Assembly: GCA_050743265.1 (NCBI GenBank)
Contig: JBOGEN010000012.1
Coordinates: forward strand, 1-12,318
DNA: 12,318 nt
Direction: 5' to 3'
Source of the DNA: JBOGEN01 sp050743265
GTDB lineage: Bacteria; Actinomycetota; Actinomycetes; JBOGEN01
The notes under the pieces are model-generated. The model was not told where the DNA came from and searched no databases. It saw only the letters and a list, made by a program, of their open reading frames with translations. The position numbers were made by a program, and so were the translations under genes. Within the stretch, counting starts at the first letter, position 1. Every line of letters starts with the position of its first letter. Shown here one piece after another: positions 1 through 6,103 of the stretch.

Positions 1-199
1 GTCCGGCACAGCCGCGGCCGGCCAGCAGCAGGACGCCGACGGGGCGGGCGGTGGGCCGCCCTGGCCGATGCTCCTCCTGCTCGCGCTCGTCACGGTGGTG
101 GCCGGGCTGCGCACCCGGGTGCTCCTCCGGCGACGGCGGCGCGTCCGCGGCCTCACGTCCGGCGCACGGGCACGCTCGGGGCCGGTCCGCAGGCGGTAG
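1..199 (+). CDS. C-terminal end of a membrane-anchored protein (5' truncated)
   Basis: The frame beginning at base 2 is open to a TAG at 197-199 and encodes 65 residues. They read as a classic C-terminal anchor: a Gly/Ala/Gln-rich flexible linker (residues 1-20), a hydrophobic segment (about 21-38, starting PWPMLLLLALVTVVAG), then a strongly basic tail (RTRVLLRRRRRVRG). The positive charges after the helix predict that the missing upstream part lies outside the cell and the tail in the cytoplasm. The family cannot be told from this fragment. In some actinobacteria a D-alanyl-D-alanine carboxypeptidase with such an anchor lies near trpS, so that is one possibility, but it is inference only. 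The gene converges on the 2H phosphoesterase gene, with 45 bases between the stops. An ATG-started frame at 51-311 overlaps it but has shadow composition. Confidence 0.62.
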   Translation, partial: SGTAAAGQQQDADGAGGGPPWPMLLLLALVTVVAGLRTRVLLRRRRRVRGLTSGARARSGPVRRR

Positions 200-253
200 C
201 GCGGGTGCCAGGCGGAAGCGCGGGCGTCAGGCGGCAGCGCGGCGTCAGCCGGC
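198..253. repeat. Three imperfect 18-19 bp tandem repeats across convergent gene ends
   Basis: Three head-to-tail units start with AGCGCGG: 198-216, 217-235 (19 bases each) and 236-253 (18 bases, one G lost). Each has the core G(C/T)CAG(G/C)CGG. The first unit begins inside the stop codon of the + strand gene, and the third contains the TCA that is the TGA stop of the - strand gene (245-247). A second TCA in the same repeat context lies at 227-229. The array fills the whole spacer between the two genes. Only a four-base-pair hairpin (CGGC/GCCG, 240-251) is visible, so it is not an obvious terminator. It could be a simple slippage product. Confidence 0.6.
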
Positions 254-832
254 AGCAATCCCCGGCGGAGTCCCCGGCTGGGGACCAGGCGGCAGGCTGC
301 CCATCGGGTAGTCCCGGGCGGGGCGCCACACCCCGTCGGACCCGTGCTCGTACAGGCTGAAGCCCCACACGTTGAACCGCGCCTCGTACCCGGCGAGCCC
401 GCTGAACGCGCGGTCCAGGTTGTCCTCCGGGACGTCGTGCGCGACGGTGACGTGCGGGTGGTAGTTGAAGGTCAGCGTGCGGCCGAGCGGGCCGGACCTG
501 ATCCTTCGCTCCACCCGCTCGCAGTCGCTGATTCCTCCGGCGAGCGCGACGAAGACGACAGGCGAGACGGGCCGGAACGTCCCCGTGCCCCGCAGGTGGA
601 TCTCGAACGGGCGCTCGGTCGCCGCGACCCGGCGCAGGTGCTCCTCGATGCCGGGCAGGTCGGCGGCGGTGACCTCGGTGGGCGGCAGCAGCGTCACGTG
701 CGTGGGGATCGCCTGGGCCAGCGGGTCGCGGAACGACTCGCGCCAGCGCTGCAGGTCGCCCCCGTACGGCTCGGGTATCGCGATCGCGACTCCGATGGTG
801 CGCAGGCCGTCCCCCGGCCCCGGTGTGCTCAC
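245..832 (-). CDS. 2H phosphoesterase ('2'-5' RNA ligase' family protein)
   Basis: A 195-residue protein carrying the two His-x-Thr motifs that define the 2H phosphoesterase fold: H45-V-T47 (context AIPTHVTLLPP) and H127-V-T129 (context YHPHVTVAHD). The two histidines are expected to act as acid and base on 2',3'-cyclic or 2'-5' phosphodiester bonds in RNA. The true substrate in actinobacteria is not established, so 'RNA ligase' is a family name and not a proven activity. The protein looks soluble, and its Pro/Gly-rich tail (from about residue 181) is probably disordered. The start is a GTG at 830-832 that overlaps the trpS stop in a GTGA quartet (829-832), which implies translational coupling. 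It is the last gene of the CNNM-trpS-2H unit and ends inside a tandem repeat. Confidence 0.88.
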   Translation of the reverse strand: MSTPGPGDGLRTIGVAIAIPEPYGGDLQRWRESFRDPLAQAIPTHVTLLPPTEVTAADLPGIEEHLRRVAATERPFEIHLRGTGTFRPVSPVVFVALAGGISDCERVERRIRSGPLGRTLTFNYHPHVTVAHDVPEDNLDRAFSGLAGYEARFNVWGFSLYEHGSDGVWRPARDYPMGSLPPGPQPGTPPGIAAG

Positions 833-1839
833 CGCTTGGCTGACACGAACCCGACGCGGTCGTACACGGTCTCGAGCGTGCGCGCGGCCACCGACCGCGC
901 GTGCTCGGCGCCCCGCGCGAGGACACCGTCGAGGCTCTCCGGGTCCTCCAGGTAGGCCTGCGTCTTCTCGCGGAACGGGGTGACGAGCTCGACGACGAGG
1001 TCGGCCAGGTCCTTCTTCAGGTCGCCGTACCCCTTGCCGGCGTACGCCTCCTCGAGCTCGGGCACCGTACGCCCGGAGAGCACCGCGTGGATCGTGAGCA
1101 GGTTCGCGATGCCGGGCTTGGTCGCCTCGTCGAACACGATCTCGCGCCCGGTGTCGGTGACCGCGCTGCGGATCTTCTTGGCCGCGCGGGCCGGCTCGTC
1201 CAGCAGGTCCACGATGCCGTTCGGGCTGGACGAGGACTTGCTCATCTTCGTCGTCGGGTCCTGCAGGTCCAGGATCTTCGCCGTCTCGGTCACGATGTGC
1301 GGCTCGGGCAGCACGAATGTCGTGCCGTACCTGGTGTTGAACCGCTGGGCCAGGGTGCGCGTGAGCTCGAGGTGCTGGCGCTGGTCCTCGCCGACGGGCA
1401 CCTCGTCGGCCTGGTACACGAGGATGTCCGCCGCCTGCAGCACGGGGTACGTGAACAGGCCGACGGTGGTGCGGTCCACGCCCTGGCGCTGGGACTTGTC
1501 CTTGAACTGGATCATGCGGCTCGCTTCACCGAACCCGGTGAGGCAGCCGAGCACCCACTCGAGCTGGGTGTGCTCGGGGACATGGCTCTGCACGAACAGC
1601 GTGCACCGGTCCGGGTCGAGCCCGGCCGCGAGCAGCTGGGCGGCGGCGACCCGGGTGCGCCGGCGCAGGAGCGCCGGGTCGTGCTCGACCGTGATCGCGT
1701 GCAGGTCGACGACGCAGTAGAACGCGTCGTGGGTGTCCTGCAGGGCGACCCACTGGCGCAGCGCACCCAGGTAGTTGCCCAGGTGGAAGGAGTCGGCCGT
1801 GGGCTGGATGCCGGACAGGACTCGGGGGCGCTGCACCAT
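829..1839 (-). CDS. trpS: Tryptophanyl-tRNA synthetase
   Basis: A 336-residue class Ic aminoacyl-tRNA synthetase, the normal bacterial TrpRS length. It activates tryptophan with ATP and charges tRNA-Trp in the cytoplasm. Signature motifs are in order: SGIQPTADSFHLGN (residues 9-22, HIGH-type ATP site), FTYPVLQAADIL (129-140, tryptophan pocket), VGEDQRQHLELTR (149-161) and KMSKS (198-202, catalytic loop). The ATG at 1837-1839 gives the expected N-terminus (MVQRPRVLSGIQPT). A GAGAG stretch about 10 bases upstream is only a modest ribosome site. It lies 36 bases downstream of the CNNM gene and overlaps the 2H phosphoesterase start by four bases, so all three probably share a transcript. No Trp-rich leader peptide or T-box-like structure is visible in the 36-base gap. 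Confidence 0.97.
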   Translation of the reverse strand: MVQRPRVLSGIQPTADSFHLGNYLGALRQWVALQDTHDAFYCVVDLHAITVEHDPALLRRRTRVAAAQLLAAGLDPDRCTLFVQSHVPEHTQLEWVLGCLTGFGEASRMIQFKDKSQRQGVDRTTVGLFTYPVLQAADILVYQADEVPVGEDQRQHLELTRTLAQRFNTRYGTTFVLPEPHIVTETAKILDLQDPTTKMSKSSSSPNGIVDLLDEPARAAKKIRSAVTDTGREIVFDEATKPGIANLLTIHAVLSGRTVPELEEAYAGKGYGDLKKDLADLVVELVTPFREKTQAYLEDPESLDGVLARGAEHARSVAARTLETVYDRVGFVSAKR

Positions 1840-1875
1840 GCCGGCAATTCTCTCAGGCTCGGGGGGTGTGATGGC

Positions 1876-3276
1876 TCAACCCCTGGCGTCCTGGCGGCCT
1901 GCCTGCCCCGTGGTCGAGGTGGAGCCAGGGTCGGGGTCCCGACCCGGAGCCGGCTCGGAGGTCTGGTCGGGTGCGGGCTGCCCGCTCTCCTGAACCGGGG
2001 CAGGGAGCACGCTGACCCGCACCCGGGCGACGCGCCGCCCGTCCATCTCGCTCACCGCCAGGCGGTAGCCGTCCGAGTCGACGGTCTCGCCTTCGCTCGG
2101 CAGGTGCCCCAGCTGGCTGATGACGAAGCCGGCCACGGTCTCGTACGGCCCCTCGGGCAGGACGATGCCGCTCTCGTCGGCGAAGTCCTCGAGGTTGAGG
2201 AGACCCTCCACCTCGAGGTCGCCGCCGTGGAACCGCCGGGTGGACACCGTCTCGACGTCGTACTCGTCCCTGATGTCGCCGACCAGCTCCTCGACGAGGT
2301 CCTCGAGCGTCACGATGCCCGCCGTCCCGCCGTACTCGTCCACGACGATCGCGAGGTGGTGACCCTCGCGCCGCATCTCCGACAGCGCGGGCAGCACCCG
2401 CTTGGTGCCGGGCATCAGCTTGACCTCACGGGCTACGTCCGCCACCCGGACGGAGCGGCTCGCGAGCCCGGGCGAGAGCAGGTCCCTCACATGGACGAAG
2501 CCCACCACGTCGTCGGTGGAGCCGGCCACCACGGGATAGCGGGAGTGGGGCCGCTCCGCGGCGAATCTGGCGGCCTTGAACACGGGCATCGAGGCGTCGA
2601 GGAAGTCCACCTCGGTACGCGGCAGCATGACCTCGCGTACCTGCTGGTCCCCGGCGGAGAAGACGTCCTCGAGGATCTGCCGCTCCTCCGAGCCGAGCGA
2701 CTCGTGGGCGGCGACGAGGTCACGCAGCTCCTCCTCGCTGATCGCCTCCCGTTGCGCCCGGGGATCACCGCCCACGAGCCGGACGACGACGTCCGTCGAC
2801 ACCGACAGCAGCCAGATGACCGGACGGGACAAGGTGGCCATGCGGTCGATGAACGGCGCGACGAACAGCGCGAGCCCCTCCGCGCGCTGCAGCCCGATCC
2901 GCTTCGGTGCCAGCTCGCCGAGTACCAGCGAGACGTACGAGATGGCCAGCGTGATGGCGACCAGGGCCGTCGCGTTCGCCAACCCCGGGCCCAGGCCCCA
3001 GTCGACGAGCACGGGCTTGAGGTCGCCCGCGAGCGTGGCCGCACCGAACGCGGCCGACAGGAACCCGGCCAGGGTTACCCCGACCTGCACGGAGGCGAGG
3101 AACCTGTTGGGGTCGTCGTGCAGCCGGGCCACGGTGGCCCCGCGCTTGCCCCGCTCCGCGAGCGACTTGACCTGGCTCTCCCGCAGGGAGACGAGGGCGA
3201 TCTCCGCCCCGGCGAACAGGCCCCCGACAAGCACGAACAGCAGCACCAGGAGCACGTTGGCCACGACGTCGTTCAC
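1876..3276 (-). CDS. CNNM/CorC-type (hemolysin-family) membrane protein with CBS domains
   Basis: A 466-residue protein with the full CNNM/CorC layout. There is an N-terminal DUF21 membrane domain with helices near residues 6-30, 60-82, 100-125 and 133-165, including FAGAEIAL (21-28) and LGELAPKRIGL (119-129). Two CBS domains follow: one around 213-270 starting at REVMLPR, one around 280-335 with the highly conserved DEYGGTAGIVTLEDLVEELVGDI stretch (313-335). A CorC/HlyC C-terminal domain covers about 345-425, and a Pro/Ser/Gly tail of about 40 residues follows. Relatives are linked to magnesium or cobalt efflux and tolerance, with CBS domains that bind Mg-ATP. Transport direction and substrate here are inference, and the older 'hemolysin' label is misleading. 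The start is GTG (3274-3276); an in-frame stop at 3292-3294 limits any extension. It is first in the unit with trpS. Confidence 0.93.
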   Translation of the reverse strand: MNDVVANVLLVLLFVLVGGLFAGAEIALVSLRESQVKSLAERGKRGATVARLHDDPNRFLASVQVGVTLAGFLSAAFGAATLAGDLKPVLVDWGLGPGLANATALVAITLAISYVSLVLGELAPKRIGLQRAEGLALFVAPFIDRMATLSRPVIWLLSVSTDVVVRLVGGDPRAQREAISEEELRDLVAAHESLGSEERQILEDVFSAGDQQVREVMLPRTEVDFLDASMPVFKAARFAAERPHSRYPVVAGSTDDVVGFVHVRDLLSPGLASRSVRVADVAREVKLMPGTKRVLPALSEMRREGHHLAIVVDEYGGTAGIVTLEDLVEELVGDIRDEYDVETVSTRRFHGGDLEVEGLLNLEDFADESGIVLPEGPYETVAGFVISQLGHLPSEGETVDSDGYRLAVSEMDGRRVARVRVSVLPAPVQESGQPAPDQTSEPAPGRDPDPGSTSTTGQAGRQDARG

Positions 3277-3406
3277 GGCGTGACCCCGGGCTCAGGGTGG
3301 GGGCACGCCGAGCTACTCGGACCCTCGTCCATGACGTGCAGCGTACGGGACCGGGGCAGGCGCCCGGGCCCGGCTCGAGACCCCCAGCAGGGCCCCGCCG
3401 ACGGCC
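3277..3406 (-). other. Spacer between icd and the CNNM gene; weak terminator and promoter signals
   Basis: This 130-base spacer has no gene. Reading the - strand from the icd stop, a very G/C-rich palindromic stretch covers 3362-3373 (GCCCGGGCCCGG on +), which could be the remains of a terminator but lacks a U-tract. Further on is a TACGCT (3340-3345 read on -) that fits the loose actinobacterial -10 pattern TANNNT, without a recognisable -35. A small hairpin CCGAG-TAG-CTCGG lies at 3308-3320. The spacing suggests that the CNNM-trpS-2H unit is transcribed separately from icd, but none of these signals is strong. Confidence 0.25.
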
Positions 3407-4621
3407 TCAGCGGGCCATCGTGGTGCGCAGACCCTCGTTCAGGGCGTCGAGGAACTCCTGGGTGGTGAGGAACGGGGTGTCGTCCCCGACGAGCAGGGCG
3501 AGGTCCTTGGTCATCCGCCCGCTCTCGACGGTCTCGACGCAGACCCGCTCGAGCTTCTGCGCGAACTCGGTCACCTCGGGGGTGTTGTCGAGCTTGCCGC
3601 GGTGCTCGAGGGCCCGGGTCCAGGCGAAGATCGACGCGATCGGGTTGGTCGAGGTCGGCTTGCCCTGCTGGTGCTGGCGGAAGTGCCGGGTCACCGTGCC
3701 GTGCGCCGCCTCGGCCTCGACCGTGCCGTCCGGCGTCATGAGCACGGAGGTCATGAGCCCGAGCGAGCCGAAGCCCTGGGCCACCGTGTCGGACTGGACG
3801 TCCCCGTCGTAGTTCTTGCATGCCCAGACGTAGCCGCCCTCCCACTTCAGGGCCGCGGCGACCATGTCGTCGATCAGCCGGTGCTCGTACGTGAGCCCGG
3901 CCTTCTCGAACTCGGCCTTGAACTCGGTCTCGAACACCTCGGCGAAGAGTTCCTTGAACCGCCCGTCGTACGCCTTGAGGATCGTGTTCTTCGTCGACAG
4001 GTACACCGGGTACCCGCGCTCCAGCCCGTACCGGAGTGAGGCCCGCGCGAAGTCGCGGATCGAGTCGTCGTAGTTGTACATCCCCATCGCGACCCCGCCG
4101 CCGGGGAAGTCCGCGATCTCGAACTCCATCGGCTCGGACCCGTCCTCCGGCGTGTAGGTGACGGTCACCTTGCCCGGTCCGGGCACGACGAAGTCGGTGG
4201 CCTTGTACTGGTCACCGTGCGCGTGACGGCCGACGATGATCGGCTTCGTCCAGCCGGGCACCAGGCGCGGGATGTTCGAGATGACGATCGGCTCGCGAAA
4301 GATGACGCCACCGAGGATGTTGCGGATCGTCCCGTTGGGCGAGCGGTACATGCGGCCCAAACCGAACTCCTCGACCCGGTCCTCGTCGGGGGTGATGGTC
4401 GCGCACTTCACGCCGACGCCGTGCTGCCTGATGGCGTGCGCCGCGTCCACGGTGACCTGGTCGTCCGTGGCGTCGCGGCTCTCGATGCCCAGGTCGTAGT
4501 ACCTCAGGTCGATGTCGAGGTAGGGCAGGATCAGCTTGTCCTTGATGAAGGACCAGATGATGCGGGTCATCTCGTCGCCGTCCAGCTCGACGACCGGGTT
4601 GGCGACCTTGATCTTTGCCAT
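3407..4621 (-). CDS. icd: NADP-dependent isocitrate dehydrogenase (eukaryote-type homodimer)
   Basis: A 404-residue enzyme that decarboxylates isocitrate to 2-oxoglutarate with NADP+, acting in the TCA cycle in the cytoplasm. It belongs to the family shared with eukaryotic IDH1/2, not to E. coli-type Icd. Residue numbering tracks human IDH1 closely: T77, S94, N96, R100, R109 (IFREP), R132 (GRHAHGDQY) and Y139 at the substrate site, K211 one position off, acidic metal ligands D251, D274 and D278 (KNYDGDVQSDTVAQGFGSLG), and the NADP loop AAHGTVTRH at 306-314. The ATG at 4619-4621 gives the family N-terminus MAKIKVANPVVELDGDE. A GAAAGGA site sits 12 bases upstream. The frame is open 23 codons further to 4690, but that would add a non-conserved Arg-rich piece overlapping mdh. 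The gap to mdh is 52 bases. Confidence 0.96.
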   Translation of the reverse strand: MAKIKVANPVVELDGDEMTRIIWSFIKDKLILPYLDIDLRYYDLGIESRDATDDQVTVDAAHAIRQHGVGVKCATITPDEDRVEEFGLGRMYRSPNGTIRNILGGVIFREPIVISNIPRLVPGWTKPIIVGRHAHGDQYKATDFVVPGPGKVTVTYTPEDGSEPMEFEIADFPGGGVAMGMYNYDDSIRDFARASLRYGLERGYPVYLSTKNTILKAYDGRFKELFAEVFETEFKAEFEKAGLTYEHRLIDDMVAAALKWEGGYVWACKNYDGDVQSDTVAQGFGSLGLMTSVLMTPDGTVEAEAAHGTVTRHFRQHQQGKPTSTNPIASIFAWTRALEHRGKLDNTPEVTEFAQKLERVCVETVESGRMTKDLALLVGDDTPFLTTQEFLDALNEGLRTTMAR

Positions 4622-4673
4622 GGGGGTGCGCGGTCCTTTCTGCTGCGTCGGTGGCGTGCGCCGGCGAACCCGG

Positions 4674-5630
4674 TCAGAGGCTCTGGACATCGGCCTGCTT
4701 GGCGCGGACGGCCTCGGCTGCCTGCTCGAGGCCGGCCCGCTCGGTGTCGGTGAGCGCGGTCTCGACGACCTTCTTCACGCCACCCCGGCCGAGCTCGGCC
4801 TCGACGCCGAGGTAGACGCCGGAGATGCCGTGCTCCCCGTCCACCCAGGCGCACACCGGCATGACGGCGCCGGAGTCCTCGACGACCGCGCGGGCCATGC
4901 GGGCCGCTGCCGCCGACGGCGCGTAGTACGCCGAGCCGGTCTTGAGCAGGGCCACCACCTCGGCGCCGCCGTTGCGCGTACGGGTGACGAGCTCGTCGAT
5001 CTTCTCCTCCGACAGCAGGCTGGTCAGGGCCTTGCCGTCGACGGTGCAGCGCGACGGGACCGGCACCATGGTGTCGCCGTGCGACCCCAGCGTGAGCGTA
5101 CGGACCGAGCTCACCGGGACGGCCAGCGTCTCCGCCACGAAGTGCGAGAAGCGGGCGGTGTCGAGCATGCCCGCCTGTCCCAGCACGCGCGGGGTGTCGA
5201 AGCCGGTGGCGATCTGGGCCAGCGCGGTCATCTCGTCCAGCGGGTTGGACACCACGATCACGACCGCCTCGGGGGCGTGCTTCGCCACGTTCTCCGAGAC
5301 CTGCCGGACGATCTTGGCGTTGGTCTCGATGAGGTCCATACGGCTCATGCCCGGCTTGCGGGGAAGCCCGGCTGTGATGATCACCACGTCCGAGCCGCCG
5401 ATCGCCTCGTACCCCTCGCCGTTCGGCCCCGTGGTCTGGCCGACGACCTTGGTCTCGAAGCCCTCGATCGGCCGCGACTGGTTCATGTCGAGCGCGAGCC
5501 CCTCGGGTCTGCCCTCGACGATGTCGGTGAGCACGACCTTGTCGAACACGTCGTACTCGGCCAGCCGCTGCGCGGTCGTCGAGCCGTAGAACCCGGCGCC
5601 GACGACGGTCACTGTGCCCTGGCGTGCCAT
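4674..5630 (-). CDS. mdh: Malate dehydrogenase (LDH-like type)
   Basis: A 318-residue NAD-dependent malate dehydrogenase of the lactate-dehydrogenase-like family (MDH3 type). It interconverts malate and oxaloacetate. Seen in order: the nucleotide-binding GAGFYGS loop (11-17); D36 at the end of the second strand, which favours NAD over NADP; the mobile-loop arginines R91 and R97 in GLPRKPGMSR, which select a dicarboxylic substrate and argue for MDH over LDH; N129 (VSNPLDEMT); D157/R160 (LDTARFSHF); and the catalytic H184 in GSHGDTMVP. The ATG at 5628-5630 has an ideal AGGAGG (5638-5643 read on -) seven bases upstream, the clearest ribosome site in the window. It lies between the DUF3017 gene (127-base gap) and icd. 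The gap holds a possible separate promoter. Confidence 0.96.
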   Translation of the reverse strand: MARQGTVTVVGAGFYGSTTAQRLAEYDVFDKVVLTDIVEGRPEGLALDMNQSRPIEGFETKVVGQTTGPNGEGYEAIGGSDVVIITAGLPRKPGMSRMDLIETNAKIVRQVSENVAKHAPEAVVIVVSNPLDEMTALAQIATGFDTPRVLGQAGMLDTARFSHFVAETLAVPVSSVRTLTLGSHGDTMVPVPSRCTVDGKALTSLLSEEKIDELVTRTRNGGAEVVALLKTGSAYYAPSAAAARMARAVVEDSGAVMPVCAWVDGEHGISGVYLGVEAELGRGGVKKVVETALTDTERAGLEQAAEAVRAKQADVQSL

Positions 5631-5708
5631 GGCCTTGCCTCCTGCAGCTGCGTGGTGGTCGATGTCGGCCTGCTCGACGTGTGCCCCGGCCTCGAGGCGG
5701 TGAACCGA

Positions 5709-5743
5709 TCTCTCGCTGTCAAGACACCTGGTGCGGTGAGAGA
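5709..5743 (-). promoter_or_regulatory. Candidate mdh promoter/operator dyad
   Basis: The 127-base spacer upstream of mdh holds a perfect TTGACA (5717-5722 read on -), but no good -10 follows at 15-19 bases, so as a promoter it is incomplete. Around it lie a nine-base palindrome CACC-T-GGTG (5725-5733) and flanking arms TCTCTC (5709-5714) and GAGAGA (5738-5743) that could pair. The combination could mark a regulator site at an internal promoter that gives mdh-icd its own control. I know of no regulator with this exact site, so the call is tentative. Confidence 0.28.
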
Positions 5744-5757
5744 GGCTACCCGGTGGC

Positions 5758-6102
5758 TCATCGGGCGGGGGGCACGAGGATGGCCAGCACCACGATGCCC
5801 ACGCCCGCGGTCAGCAGCAACGCCACGTCCACGGCGCGAGAACGGACCGCGAGCAGTCCGAGTGAGCGCGCCGGCAGCACCAGCCGCAGCCCGGCCCCGA
5901 CGAGGACGGCCGACCCCACGACCACGACACCGAAGCGCCAGCCGTCGACCAACGCGATCAGCAGCCCGAGCACCACGCCGAGCAGCACCCCCACCAGGGG
6001 CCACTCGGGGAACCGGCGGCCCTGCTCCCGGGGTTCGACGGCGGCGTGATCGCCGCCCGGTGGCGGAGCGGCGTGATCGCCGCCCGGTGGCACCGTCGTC
6101 AC
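5758..6102 (-). CDS. DUF3017 small membrane protein
   Basis: A 114-residue protein with a soluble N-terminus and three predicted membrane helices (about 35-52, 56-76 and 91-111). The conserved-looking link LPARSLGLLAVRSRAVD (76-92) sits between helices 2 and 3. This pattern matches DUF3017, an actinobacterial family typically found beside folD and mdh; its function is unknown. The first 22 residues contain a duplicated PPGGDHAA block. The start is a GTG at 6100-6102, one base from the citrate synthase stop (6104-6106), so translation is very likely coupled. A GACGAG stretch a few bases upstream is a weak ribosome site. The position between citrate synthase and mdh suggests co-expression with TCA enzymes, but no catalytic motif is visible. 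Confidence 0.85.
   Translation of the reverse strand: MTTVPPGGDHAAPPPGGDHAAVEPREQGRRFPEWPLVGVLLGVVLGLLIALVDGWRFGVVVVGSAVLVGAGLRLVLPARSLGLLAVRSRAVDVALLLTAGVGIVVLAILVPPAR
6041..6091. repeat. Perfect 24-base direct repeat inside the DUF3017 gene
   Basis: Two identical 24-base copies lie at 6041-6064 and 6068-6091, a period of 27 bases or nine codons. They encode PPGGDHAAP followed by PPGGDHAAV near the protein's N-terminus. Each copy contains the short inverted repeat GGCG-TGAT-CGCC. The in-frame period and perfect identity indicate a recent duplication in a low-constraint segment; a DNA- or RNA-level role for the hairpins is possible but not shown. Confidence 0.85.
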
Positions 6103-6103
6103 G

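Noticed and set aside
1840..1875. Possible trp attenuator or T-box ahead of trpS
   Set aside because: The spacer is only 36 bases and has no Trp-codon run, leader peptide or alternative hairpins.
901..3468. An 855-codon open frame on the + strand across trpS and the CNNM gene
   Set aside because: It lies antisense to two well-supported genes. Its translation is rich in R, G, D, H, L and V, as expected from the complement of high-GC codons, and shows no domain motif.
4622..4690. 23-codon N-terminal extension of icd
   Set aside because: It overlaps the end of mdh, has non-conserved Arg/Thr-rich sequence, and the family start MAKIKVAN has its own upstream GAAAGGA site.
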